A DNA stretch of 64,000 bases from Clitopilus passeckerianus (GCA_944990035.1 CALYLX010000126.1:1736001-1800000); one strand, 5' to 3'; shown: positions 11,901 to 22,414, numbered from the stretch's first letter. Notes: generated by a model not told the origin, from the letters alone. Numbers and translations: made by a program.

Positions 11901-12680
11901 GACGTACCTGGACCAAAGCGTGAAAATTCGACCGAACTTGCGAGATCGGCAAGTCGTAGGTTTTACTTTTAATACTCTGATTGGATACTGTTTGACGTAT
12001 TCATAGGGCGAGGTATCGATGCCGAGGCTGTCGCTGAGGACGCCAAGCAGTCCAATCTCCCCCTTCTTATCCGCAAATATCTCCATCAAGAGAGATTGAA
12101 AACCTCTCGATTGGCCCAATTGTCCGCGGGCTTGGATTACCCCCATTTCAGCAACGATCATCCATTAACAGTATACAACTCAGCTGTTGCAATTTTCTAT
12201 GCGCCGAGTGATCTCTCTGGAGGAGGAGGAATGCGTAAGGAACGGATACGGGCTGTGTCCCGCTGGAGAGGCAGTCACCCTCGATGCGACACGGTACTTG
12301 TGAAGGCCAGCGAATCTGAAGATGAACAAACAGTCAATTCGTTCACCGTTGCACGAGCTCGGCTTATTTTTGAGTTCATCTACGACCAGAAAACTCATGC
12401 ATGTGTCCTGTTACATGACTACGAGGTTGTGAACCCGACCCCTGACGACAATACTGGCATGGCAATTGTCAAGAGGGCAGTAGCAGGGAGCCGGCCAAGG
12501 GCTCATGTGGTCGCTCTTGACAGTATCCTATGCTGCGTTCACTTGATTCCGGTCTTCTCTATGAGCGGAACAGTTCCCAAAGGGTACCAGTACGAAGCCA
12601 CGCTCGATGACCACCAGCGATTCAAACGGTTTTACGTGAATAAATATATTGACCACCACACATTCGAAATACTCTCCTAA
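8979..12680 (+). pseudogene. Plavaka-family transposase gene, ~10 exons, with frameshift and premature stop
   Basis: Exons I can place: 8979-9111, a second ending 9489, 9542-10049, 10113-10314, 10370-10598, about 10680-10808, 10864-11039, 11100-11196, 11259-11955, 12007-12680. The N-terminal C2H2 finger (CPLETCPRWFKS) has lost its first His (TAT instead of CAT). The hallmark Plavaka blocks follow: HGAAFVPIILGSDKTTVS, GNIHNNVRRSHRNGVVLL, RRIIYGLGPYIADYPEQC, CIVQGWCP, FPRADIHELLSPDILHQL, FPQGRGFKQWTGDDSRA, NGLCSSITESKHIKAVKE, WRRSNRFKALGQML. The frame shifts near 9745 (LLD to PFKNHREL), a TGA interrupts before FHDFFSGDWAW near 10005, and the exon-5/6 join is out of phase. It would cut and paste the element by a DDE/RNase H-type reaction, but this copy is probably dead. 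Confidence 0.88.
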
Positions 12681-13640
12681 TTACTTACTGCTACTACTAC
12701 TACTTACACTTGCTTGTAATCGTTCTTCTTACCGTTCTTATCATCGCCTTGTATCAACTTGGATTCCTTGATGTTCCTTGTGTCAAGCTCCCGCCTTGCA
12801 TGGTACTTCGTGCTTGCGAGGACTTGAAACCTTGATTTTGCTTGCTCCCTCCCTTCTTATGGAAATTGGTGATGGCCATGATTCGGTATGTGGTCAGCTA
12901 ACCTTCGAAGATATCTCTACTTACAAGTTGCTCACCTGTCCCTGAACGATTGTACGAGAGCCTGCTGGGTTTCATGTAAAAGTCATCGCGATTGGCCATT
13001 TGATTAGCACTGGTCCAACCGTGGGAACTGGTTGAGATCGCCTTTCATTCATTCACCATCATTCCATGCTGGCAGCCATGGCCTATCGCTACCTCAGCCA
13101 CTCTTTCCAGTCGCTACCGTGGGCTACAGGCTAACGGAGGACGAGGTATGTAACAACCAAAAGGACATCTGTGGATTGCTACTGACTCTGTGGTTGCTAG
13201 TCATGGGGTGCAACCACCTTTGTGTTCGCATTCGAGCTACTGCTGGTCAAACTCAGCAACGGCGCCAGTTTCACCTCAACTTCTCTCGCAACTGCTACCT
13301 CTTCAGCTTGGAAAGCATAGAGGGCTGTCCTTTTACTCGTCAGCCCTCCGCCAACCCTTGGTACTGTCCCCAGGCAGACGAATGAGCTGGCACTCCTTGC
13401 TCAACGCCAAGTGTGGCTTTTTGTCAAGCTCCCTCCAAGCAAGCTTGTCCACTTGAACGTCAAACACTGGAATCAAATGACACCCTTCCTTGAGCGGTTT
13501 ATGCGGGTGGTTTGAACCCGAAAACAACATGTTTTTGTTCAAACACAGAGAATATTTACTCGAGGCAAGTTTTCATATTTTCGACCTTTTTCAACCGTTT
13601 GCATACCATCTTACTAACCCTTTCTTTCTGATTTATAGGC
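12681..13640. other. Non-coding interior of Plavaka element downstream of transposase
   Basis: CTTG-rich stretches at about 12710-12850 and 13390-13460 continue the subterminal motif in inverted orientation. Short frames (for example 13032-13385) have no recognisable protein character. No gene is called. Confidence 0.5.
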
Positions 13641-13649
13641 CAGCCATAA

Positions 13650-15290
13650 ATCAAGTACTCCCACCATTGCGTGACGACTTCCTGGAGACAACTGACAAAT
13701 CAAATACCGGTGTTACCTGCAACGAGCCGTTCCGAGACCTTCACCTAACCAAGTGCTCAGCAATCCCCACCGCCGCGCGATGACCTCTCAAATATCGTCC
13801 ATCTATCCCAAGCACAATGGCGGTAAGATCTCTGAGAATTTCCATCGCTGCCACCTTACCAACCATTCAGCAGCGGTCACCAATGCCCGACGACGTATCA
13901 GGTACCATTCCTCTCTCCCAAGGATACATTGGTAACGTTTCTTGCAAGTTTTTTTTTGGTAACGTCATCTGATCAAATTCTCAGCCTCTCCCACCTCTGC
14001 GCGGTGACTTCTCGAATACCCCTCAGACTTTTTTTGGCGCTTTCGTTTAACGGAGCGATCAGCTGCTCCTACCGTCGCAGTCGCGCAATGACTTCTCGAA
14101 AACCAGCCATCCTTCCTACTACCATCTCCCATGGAGCACTCCCACCCTCGCGCGATGACCTCTCGAATACATCCATGAGGCTCTCGGTGCCGCTACCCAA
14201 CTAAACACCCAGTCACTCCCACCCTCACGCGGTGACCTCTCGAATACCGTCTGTCCCTTGCCGCTACCCAAGCAAGTACTCCACCCGTCCCCGTGCAACG
14301 ACCTCTCGAATACATCCACGACGTTCTCGGTGCCGCCACCTAAACATCCACTCATAAACATCCACTCACTCCCACCTTCACGCAATGACCTATCGAATAC
14401 CGCCTATCCCTCCTACTATCATCTCCCGTGCAGCTACTCAAGCAAGCATTTCCACCCTCGTACGACAACCTCTTGAATACATCCACGAGGCTCTAGGTGC
14501 CGCTACCTAACCAAATACCCGGTCACTCCCACCCTCACGCGATGACCTCTCGAATACCATCTGTCCCTCCTACTACCATCTCCTGTGGAGCACTCCCACC
14601 CTTCGCGCGATGACCTCTCGAATACCTCCACGAAGCTCTTGGTGCCGCTACCTAACTACACACCCAGTCTCTCCCCCCCTCGCGCGACGACCTCTCGAAT
14701 ACCGTCTATTCCTCCTACTACCATCGAATATCGTCTGTTCCTTCTACTGCCGTCTCCCGTGGAGCCACTAAAGCAAGCACTCCCACCCTCACGTGATGAC
14801 CTCTCGAATACCACCTGTCCCTCCTACTACCATCTCCCGCGCAGCTGCTCAAGCAAGCACTCTCACCCTTGCGCGGTGACCTCTCGAATACCTCCACAAA
14901 GCACTCGGTGCCGAATACCCTCTGCCCGTCCTACTGCCATCCCCCGTGCAGCTACTCAAGCAGGCATACCTCCACTGCGCGATCAGGTCTCGAATACATG
15001 CACAGAGTCAAATAAGCATTCCCACCCGCGTGGGATGACCTCTCGAATATCGCCCATCCACCTTATACCGTCTCCGTACAGCATCCCCACCACCGCGTGA
15101 CGACCTCTCAAATACACCCGTGATGCCCTCAGTGTTACTACCTAAAGAAACACCCAGTCACTCCGACCCTCACGCGATGACCTCTCGAATACCGCCTGTC
15201 CCTCTTACTCCTGTGCAACCACCCAAGCAAGCACTCCAACCTCGCGCGATGACCTTCCGAATACTGTCTATCCCTCCTACTCCCGCGCAG
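13650..15290. repeat. Degenerate minisatellite with core GATGACCTCTCGAATAC
   Basis: Roughly nineteen copies of a GCGCGATGACCTCTCGAATAC-like core recur every 60-110 bp, separated by similar spacers (for example GTCCCTCCTACTACCATCTC and CAAGCACTCCCACCCTC). Variation sits mostly at the CpG steps (GCGCGATGACC, ACGCGGTGACC, GCGTGACGACC), as expected for methylated CpG decay. The array lies inside the Plavaka element. Confidence 0.85.
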
Positions 15291-15399
15291 CTTATGCAGC
15301 TACTCAGTTGCGTTGCTGTATTGCGCTCTCTCTCGTGTATGGCTTCCAGAATTACCTCTTGATTATTTGTTGTATCTACCCTACTTACATTAAACATAC

Positions 15400-15899
15400 A
15401 TTTTATTGTCGTTATGCTTACATATGGTTGTCATGGCTTACTGTCCTTACATTAGGCTGGCGAAGACCTTGGCTCTATATACAATTCTGCTTTTATATGG
15501 TGGTCATGACTTGTTGTCCTTATATTTGGCTGGTAGTAAACTTGTGGCACTCTTATCGGTTGGGTTTCTGCCCTTGAATGGCTTGCTCCCTCTGAAATTA
15601 CTTATCACTTGGCGTGTACCCTTACCATATAGAACCTGACTTACCAGAAACCCGATGACTTGCCCATACTGACTTACTCGCTGACTTGGCAGCATTCAAG
15701 TTGGCTTGCTCGTATTCCTTGCTGTTATCCTATTGCCTTGTAGAATGTCAGTAAACTTGCACCAAGTACCAGTAGCTTGCGAGGCGGAGGCAAACCTTAC
15801 AAATCAATCTTCAGTACTGTGACTTACATGTCCTTGAAGCAGCTGTGGCAAGTCCCTTTTAAGGCCAGTTTCCAGCAAGTACCGGTAAGAACAGTGAGA
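15400..15899 (-). repeat. Right subterminal CTTG-rich region (inverted counterpart of 4556-5130)
   Basis: Many CTTG/GACTTGC motifs on the plus strand are the reverse complement of the CAAG motifs at the left end. They run up to the right terminal inverted repeat. Confidence 0.6.
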
Positions 15900-15910
15900 T
15901 TTTGCTGATG
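15900..15910 (-). repeat. Right terminal inverted repeat of Plavaka element
   Basis: TTTTGCTGATG, the exact complement of the left end, followed by TA. Confidence 0.75.
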
Positions 15911-16016
15911 TAACATGTTCTGCTCTGTCAAGTTCTTTTAGAATGTAGTTCTCTCCAGTCATAAGTCATATGTATAACTTCAAAGGGTCCTAGGTAACGG
16001 GGATTGGTTTTGAACT

Positions 16017-17006
16017 TACAAGATTTGCAGCTACGCCGTCGTCGATCTCTCACTTAAATGATGATGCATCTATTAGTCTTTTTGTCGTGACAGGGGTTTT
16101 CAGGTGCCTGGTAGAGTATTATGCTGAGTATCTCAGAAACACCAAATATAGTTCGTTAATATATTAGCCAGAGGCTGGTTTCAGCGCAAAATAACACCTA
16201 TTGAGTATACTGTGCACCAATTTTGATCAAAGCACCCGGTTGGTGTGCGCCAGCGCTCGCTATTGCTTGTGACTTTGAACCCCTAGATATGTTCATTGAT
16301 AATTCTGAGAATTTTGATGATGTACATGTTAATACATTTGGGGTATCATAGACCCGTAAGAAAAGCTACAGCAGAAATGTACACTTCAGATCCATGTACC
16401 ACCCTTCACCGTCGGTTTTCATCTCGAGGTTCAGCAATTCATCACTGAAATCATGCCATTCTTCGTGGCTCCCACCCACCCACTCACCTGCCTACATCAC
16501 CACCAAAGCCATCGCTCTCAACATCGTTGTCATTAATATTGAGTCGCCAGAGTCGTTGGGTAGCCTTGGGAATGTCAGCGGCGGGGTTGTGGATCTGGAG
16601 GGGGATGACAAACTCCTGTTTGGAATCGATATCATCAGCACTTGCGATTGACAGGATTGTGTTCATGTGAATGATGCCGGGCGAGCTTAAGATAAAGGAG
16701 TACGTGAGGAAGGTGGGTTGGGTTGCACGGGTGTGCCCCACTGCCGGTGTTCCAAGGTTTCAACGGAATGCCAGCGAAGATACTATAGTTGCCAGCGTGT
16801 ATTGAGATGAGGATGATTGGCATCAGCCTATTTGATCGAAAACATAGTGGATGTCAAGTATATGTACTACTATCGTTCCAAACTAAAGTGTAAGCAAGGT
16901 GTATGAAGGTAATCCAAAAGGATGTACATACTATTTGGGTGGCGTTAGGTCCACATTGACTTAAGGCCGACCTACCCATGCTCTCGAAACTGCAGATTAC
17001 TACGTA
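16017..17006. repeat. 990-bp dispersed repeat, copy 1
   Basis: This block is nearly identical to 31639-32628 (a few percent difference by eye, same length). A minus-strand frame of 85 codons (16484-16741, containing SADDIDSKQEFVIPLQIHNP) is open in both copies with very few amino-acid changes. I do not recognise it. No terminal repeats were found, so whether it is a mobile element or a segmental duplication is open. Confidence 0.85.
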
Positions 17007-17084
17007 TATCCCATGCATATGCGAGATAGTGTAACTTCTGCCAAGAGCTTAGTATGCATCGGTATGCGAGAGTTCACCGACTTA

Positions 17085-17389
17085 CCAATATACGACCGTG
17101 GATATTATGATATGTGACGTCCGCGGAACTGGCTAGTAGACTGAGTAGTACTATCCAGATTTGAAGCGAGTGTATAGTGAAGACCCGGCCATGGCTTGTC
17201 TCAAGTATACAGGTGGCAAATTGACGTTGCTATTCATGGTGGTTACGGCGGGAGGTTGGCCAACATCATCTGAGGATGTTGGGGCCGATGCCCCACAGTA
17301 GCTACCATATAGAGGAAGTAGTTCACATCACATGGGTGGACGGACTTGATCGAAGTAATTGAGGTCGGGTGTATGCTTATATTATTCAG
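17085..17389 (-). repeat. Dispersed repeat, minus-strand copy (see 28674-28945)
   Basis: On the minus strand, CTGAATAATATAAGCATACA and the sequence after it match 28674 onward with moderate divergence. The block abuts the gypsy integrase remnant at 17390 and so marks where that element is cut off. Confidence 0.65.
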
Positions 17390-17537
17390 ATTGACAGTCA
17401 TCTCTAGTCTGCTGTTCCAAACTAGGACAAGACTACTAGGAGGGTAGTGCTTCTTTTGAAGGTGATGCGCAAATCTCTTGTGAAAGTGTTTGCTAGACTT
17501 GATCCGAGCAGATTTCAGGACTTGGGATGCCTGGGAA
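17390..17537 (-). pseudogene. Gypsy integrase C-terminal fragment
   Basis: SQASQVLKSARIKSSKHFHK and SSLVLVWNSRLEM resemble the region after the integrase core in fungal gypsy polymerases. It joins in frame to the segment at 17741 if the 199-bp MITE and one AT are removed (KEDI then ISQASQ). Confidence 0.7.
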
Positions 17538-17539
17538 AT

Positions 17540-17738
17540 CATCAGGAAAATATATGCCAACTTGACATCAACTTGTGGGAACTTGATGGAACATCAAGTA
17601 AAGCATCAAGTAGACATAACTTGTAGCCTAACTTATAGCACTTATAGCTTACTTATATATACTTATGAAAGTTATCAAGTACTGTAGCAATTCATGTTTT
17701 GGCCAAGTATGGCCAAGTTGGCATATATTTTCCTGATG
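17540..17738. mobile_element. Plavaka-like MITE, 199 bp, copy 1
   Basis: Both ends read CATCAGGAAAATATATG inward in inverted orientation (25-bp perfect TIR), and the element is flanked by AT (17538-17539 and 17739-17740). The inside has no ORF and is rich in CAAGT/ACTTG. Ends and duplication length resemble the 11.4-kb Plavaka element, so it is probably a non-autonomous relative. Confidence 0.85.
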
Positions 17739-17740
17739 AT

Positions 17741-18623
17741 GTCTTCTTTGCATTTTTCTAGCTGTCATATATGAAGGACAAGCAATTCCGTAGTGGTCAT
17801 GCCAGACCTAAATCTGTCAACTAGAAAAGTGGATTTGAAGAGATCAAACAGAAGTAAAGGGTCAACTCCATGGAGAAGGAAATAAGGGGAATATCTGGTT
17901 ATAATACTGACAGTAACCCGATCAGCGAAGACCGCGGAAGCAACATGATCGGGCCAGTTCTTGATTTGGCCATTTCTATCCTTCTCGCACGAGCATACTA
18001 TGGCTTCTCGTAAAATATAGTGGCCTTATTCAACCACATCATTAGCACGTTTGTTGTAGGGTGCAATACAAACTTGGGAAATAGACATTTGGTGTACTAG
18101 CATTGCAAAAGCAGCACCAACTTCGGGTCCATTGTCTGTAATGATGGTTCCAATGGCACCATATCGGCAATAGATTTGATTCCAGAAGAACTTGGCTAAG
18201 GAATCAGCATTGGTGTGTCATAACGCACTGGCTTCTGTGACTCCAGATAAGTTGTCTTTAGCTGCGACAATCCAGCAATATCCATGTGATTTTGGCATGA
18301 ACATAACATCAACGTAGATCTTTTTGAAAAGGGTGACTGGGGAGGAAATAGTGATTGGAAGTTCCATGCGCTGAGTATTTCGTACTTGGCATTCATGGCA
18401 GGAGGAAATATGGAAATGTACATCAGCATGTAAGTATGGCCAGAAGAACCTGCTTTGTATTAGCTTTAATACAGCATCTTCTCCTTTATGACCAAGTCTT
18501 TCATGTGCTTGGGTGAGAATTGCAAGTTGTTTGCTTGGCTTGTGGATGACCAGAAGGGGTCGATTTCTTCTATTTCGCTCGTACATTCTTCTGTCTTTGA
18601 TAAAAAATTCTAAGGCACGTTTG
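17741..18623 (-). pseudogene. Gypsy integrase (zinc-binding and catalytic core), broken
   Basis: ERLGHKGEDAVLKLIQSRFFWP plus CHECQ forms the HHCC zinc-binding domain. IYVDVMFMPKSHGY and GTIITDNGPEVGA carry the two Asp of the DDE core. Stops occur after TEASAL (near 18218), after NDVVE (near 18030) and at HI*QLEKC (TGA, near 17760). The enzyme would insert element cDNA, but this copy cannot. Confidence 0.85.
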
Positions 18624-19599
18624 GAAGAATCACCGCTCAGCCTGATTAGAACTAAATTCAGGCCGTTCTAGGGTTTTGAGAAAATGTTCCATTTCTGTCA
18701 TCTGGGTTTCCTGTGTTGGTCTCCTAGAAGATGGAATTAGGAATGAATGGTAGGGAAGTGGAGTAGGGGTCGTGAAGTCAAAGTCAGGTATGTCGGATAG
18801 TGAAGGAATGAGCATTAGAAGTGAAATATCGTCAAGATATAAATCGTCGTGAGGCTTGTCGTCAAGTTCTTCTTGGAGTAGAATTCGCCCAGACAATGTG
18901 TCAGGTCCTTTGAATTGGCCTGCAGGGACATGTTTGAGTGTAAAGTCAAACATCAGAATTCCCTGAATCCATCGGTTTATTGCATTGTTAGGGACTAGAT
19001 CAGATTTGTTAAGCATTCATACTTTGCATCAACTTCAATGCAAAGGTTATCGAGGCCAATGAGATAAAGTCTCCAGTGGCGCAATGCCCTATAAAGTCCA
19101 TACAGTTCCAGTTTTGGCTGGGAGTAGCGGGATTCACGGTCGTTAATAGGTAATGAGCCATAATGAGCAGGCCGTTGTTTGCCATTTTCATCTATTTGAG
19201 ACAAAATGAATCCAGTTGCAATGTAACTTGTATCGACAGAAAGGAAAGTGGGAAGGTGAGATGTATAGTTGATTAGTTGTAATACTGGTGCAGAGGATAT
19301 GAGTCGCTTCAGTGTGTCAAATGCATTTTGCCATGACTCAATCCACTCAAATGGAGTGTCTTTCTGAGTGAGATTTGTAAGTGGTCGTGCTAGTTGAGTA
19401 TAGTTCTGAATCCATATTTGTACTGTGCCGCATAGACCAAGGAATCCTTTGACTTCCTTAACGGACGTCAGTGGAGGCCACTTGAGGAGTTTTCCTACTC
19501 TATCTTCATCAGGAAGATGTCCTTGCGGTGTGCATTTCTGACCAATAATGACGACTTCAGATTGGCAGATCTGTGTTTTCTTGGGAGAAAAGGTTGCAC
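18624..19599 (-). pseudogene. Gypsy RT thumb/connection and RNase H region, broken
   Basis: Downstream of the MITE the frame resumes with ATFSPKKTQICQSEVVIIGQ, followed by RGFLGLCGTV-like and TFLSVDTSYIATGFILSQ, the RNase H start. ESRYSQPKLELYGLYRALRH and KHVPAGQFKGPDTLSGR complete the RNase H fold. A small deletion shifts the frame near 19000 (AKYECLTN versus GML-type continuation). Confidence 0.85.
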
Positions 19600-19601
19600 C
19601 G

Positions 19602-20359
19602 CATCAGGAAAATATATGCCAACTTGATATCAACTTGTGGGAACTTGATGAAACATCAAGTAAAGCATTAAGTAGACATAACTTGCAGCCTAACTGTCAC
19701 GACCTCACCACGACCTACGCCCAGCAAAGCCAACTCGACAGCCACGAGACTCGATTACGTAAGCTCCAAACCTCCCGAAGACCGGCACCACCACCAAACG
19801 GCTCGATAACCAGAGTCATCTTGCCCGCAGCAAGCTCGCAGCACCTCGCAGTAACACAAGTCATTCACACCTAGTCATTTCCACTCATTTTACCTCAGAC
19901 ATACATATATAAACCCCCTAAAAACATCTTAGACAAGTATCTTTGATATTCTTACTTTTGACCCATACTTCTCGCTTTTCTCTCTTATCGCTCTCGTATC
20001 TCTCATCTCTAACTCATTATATATCGCGTGTATGTACAACGTATAATGAGCAATACAAACCTCTAGATGCTCAAATACAAGTCCTACGCCAGTTGACTCC
20101 CTCCAGTCGTCAACCCCCGAACCATCAACGCGCCATCACGTGCCTTTGATCCCATCAAACCCCCGCCTCCCGCCGTACTTTTCAAGTTCGCCTAGTGGTT
20201 ATTCAACATCCTAGCATCCGTATAGACAGGTCTAAACGGGTCCTAACACTAACTTATAGCACTTATAGCTTACCTATGCATACTTATAAAAGTTATCAAG
20301 TACTGTGGCAATTCATGTTTTGGCCAAGTATGGCCAAGTTGGCATATATTTTTCTGATG
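19602..20359. mobile_element. Plavaka-like MITE, copy 2 (199 bp without its LTR insert)
   Basis: The same TIR as at 17540, with one mismatch at the right end, is flanked by CG (19600-19601 and 20360-20361). Subtracting the 554-bp LTR and its 5-bp duplication leaves 199 bp, exactly the length of copy 1. Excising the element with one CG restores the gypsy RT frame across IKCA-GATFSPKK. Confidence 0.88.
19695..20248 (+). repeat. Solo LTR (554 bp) inserted in MITE copy 2
   Basis: TGTCACGACC...GTCCTAACA is flanked by the 5-bp duplication CTAAC (19690-19694 and 20249-20253). The empty sequence CCTAACTTATAGC is seen in MITE copy 1. There are no internal genes, and orientation is arbitrary. It belongs to a different LTR family from 20885-21345. 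Confidence 0.85.
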
Positions 20360-20361
20360 CG

Positions 20362-20879
20362 GCACATTTGATTCGGTGCATGACTTGGTGCACATCCTGT
20401 GCATGTTCCCATATAAATCGACGAATTCCAGGTTGGCTGGGAGATGTTTGGGGTTGCCTGAAGGGTCTAATGTATGTATGCAGTCTTTGGTCCTTTGATG
20501 GGCAAGTCGTCAATAAAGATATTGGCAACAGTCGGAATTTTGTCCTGGAGAATGAAAGTCATGCAGTTTTGGAACTTTGCTGGAGAGTTGGTGTATCCCA
20601 TTGGTAAGGCAGTGAGTCGTAAGAGACCAAGAGGTGTGTAGAATGCAGTCATGTCTCTTGATTTTGGATGGACTATATGTGTGTTGAATTCCCAGAATAG
20701 ATCAAAAGCAGTGTAACATTGCCGTCTTGCATAAGCTTCGACAAAGTTCTCTACTTTTGGGAGTACACTAGCATCATGAATGCTGACTTTATTGAGTGGC
20801 TGAAGATCATGGACTAAGCGTAAGCTTCCATTTTTTTTCAGTACGCAGAACCATTGTCCTCTATATGAGGACTGGCTGG
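20362..20879 (-). pseudogene. Gypsy RT core (FIDD box), broken
   Basis: RGQWFCVLKKNGSLRLVHDL, CYTAFDLFWEFNTHI (motif A), LTALPMGYTNSPAKFQN (motif B), VANIFIDDLPIKGP (motif C) and IRRFIWEHAQDVHQVMHRI are read in order. A frameshift lies near 20465, between AYIH and the NPGIRRF-type block. Confidence 0.88.
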
Positions 20880-20884
20880 GTTTG

Positions 20885-21345
20885 TGTTACAGTTACCTTG
20901 GATACGCACCCGGACTCTTTTTCTTTTTACTCATCTACCATTACTATCCCCGCCCCGCTTACGTTTATTCAATTACTCAGTACTGCTGCGCATTACTCAT
21001 CCCTTTAGCTATGATTACTCAGTATTCTCACGATCGTGAGATACTTGTACTATATTTATTTATTGTGACTCATCGTGACTCTTACTCTGACTCACTCCGA
21101 GTCATACTTACTTTTGCTTACTTAGCATTGCTGCGCAATGCTTAACCCTAGCCCTACTTACCATGTATAAATACTTTCACGCTTTTGGTCTTGCTTCCTC
21201 AGCTTGACCTAAAAGCCTATACATCGCTATTTGCTTTAACTTCGACTCGCTCGATTACTCTCGCTCATCTCTACAAAGACTGGTAGAGGACTAAACAGCT
21301 GAACCCTTGATACTTGGTTAAGCACGTAGCGATACTAGATTAACA
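20885..21345 (+). repeat. Solo LTR (461 bp), same family as 2624-3087
   Basis: TGTTACAGTTACC...CTAGATTAACA is flanked by GTTTG on both sides (20880-20884, 21346-21350). It aligns end to end with the LTR at 2624-3087 in the opposite orientation, including the TATAAATA box near 21165. Removing it with one GTTTG restores the gypsy frame AGVYK-PSQSSYRGQW, so it entered after that pol had landed. Confidence 0.93.
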
Positions 21346-21350
21346 GTTTG

Positions 21351-21946
21351 TAGACTCCAGCTTCAATTTTGTTTTTAAGGATGTCGATAACCTTTTCTCT
21401 AATGCCAGGAGGAATAGGGATGTTACGGTATTCCCAAGGGACATGTGGGACTATTGCCATGATATAGTCCGAGAAATAGTCTTGACGAAGTATACCACGG
21501 TTCTTTTCTTTAAAGGCAAGGGTGACATCGTTGAGATGTATGATGTGATGAAATAGCTTTTCTTCTTCTGGAAGAAAAAATCCGTTAGCATTGATGCCAA
21601 GGCTTTGAAGATGTTCTAAGGTAAGTCATGGGGTTGGGATAAAGTTAGGTGGATTGGGAGTAAGAAGGGGTAACGAGTCCAATGGATTATGAGGAAATTT
21701 GCGGATAACTCGGGCTTCTTCTGGAAGAGTCCCTGAGATTGGCTTTACTTTCTGGCCTACGCGCTTGTAGGCAGTAAATGACCAATTTGAAGAGTCATGT
21801 GTTTCTGTGAAGTAAAGGATAGTATCATCGAGTTCGAAAGGTACAAACTGAATCTGGGTGCTTGTTTAGGTGAAGTATCCTGCTTCCTGTCCCTGGTGGA
21901 GAAGAAGGTGTGTCTTGTTGGTGATATAGTATGTTGTCTTCTCCAT
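21351..21946 (-). pseudogene. Gypsy pol N-terminal part upstream of RT, with two nonsense codons
   Basis: The frame contains LPEEARVIRKFPHNPLDSLP, GINANGFFLPEEEKLFHHI, VPWEYRNIPIPPGIREKV and KIEAGVYK, which precede the RT in this gypsy group. Two stops are likely single C-to-T changes: TAA after GYFT (near 21870) and TGA after FIPTP (near 21625). Confidence 0.8.
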
Positions 21947-22414
21947 GGTTGTGTTAAAAGTAAGTTTTGTTTAGGTTATTGTCGTCAAATAGGTAGTTAA
22001 ATTTTGGTGAAATATGATCGTGGTTGGCAAAATACAACTGTCTGCTACTGATACTAGGGTCATACAGTCCTGGGATGTTTTTCCATGGAATGAAGTGTCC
22101 AGTAAGCAGCAGAAAATGTAGTTGGCATAGAATAACATATTGTTTGCATAGCATCTAAGGCATAGATTGGCATAGGTGTGTGCATAGTCGAGTTGGGCGC
22201 ATAGGGTTTTGCTCAGGACAAAAAATGAATGATGCAGCATAGGGAAAGAGCATAGAGAGTGGTAGAAGAGACATAGGAGGAAGTATCATGGGTTAATCCT
22301 GACAGGCATATAAGTCAAGAGGGATGAAAGCGTCAAAATCATGAAAAAAAGCGAAATAAAATCAGAAGGAGTAAGAGTGACAATGAAGGATACAGACACG
22401 GGCATCACTTTGGT
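21947..22414. other. Possible upstream part of the gypsy element; no clear gene
   Basis: Minus-strand frames (for example 21954-22154) may be a decayed N-terminal polyprotein, but nothing is recognisable. The stretch ends at the foldback element. Confidence 0.35.

Larger units (their letters stand above)
4522..15910. mobile_element. Plavaka-type (CACTA/EnSpm-related) DNA transposon, 11,389 bp, with TIRs and TA duplication
   Basis: The left end reads CATCAGCAAAA (4522-4532) and the right end is its exact reverse complement (15900-15910). Both are flanked by TA (4520-4521 and 15911-15912), a 2-bp target duplication. Inside lie two head-to-head genes (5315-8724 minus, 8979-12680 plus) and CAAG-rich subterminal sequence oriented inward from both ends, as in CACTA elements whose transposase proteins bind subterminal repeats. 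The right third holds a minisatellite. The ends are short, so the boundary rests on the TIR, the duplication, and the matching ends of the related 199-bp MITEs in this window. Confidence 0.75.
17390..22150 (-). mobile_element. Decayed Ty3/gypsy element (pol only), interrupted by four insertions
   Basis: Minus-strand pol can be followed from about 21946 (N side) to 17390 (integrase C side) across insertions at 17540-17738, 19602-20359 (with 19695-20248 inside) and 20885-21345. Several in-frame stops and small frameshifts are present, and no LTRs of this element were recognised. The RT belongs to a basidiomycete gypsy group with FIDD in place of YxDD. Confidence 0.85.

Noticed and set aside
13650..15290. 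CRISPR or coding interpretation of the GATGACCTCTCGAATAC array
   Set aside because: Spacing is irregular, spacers are themselves related, and frames across it are inconsistent.
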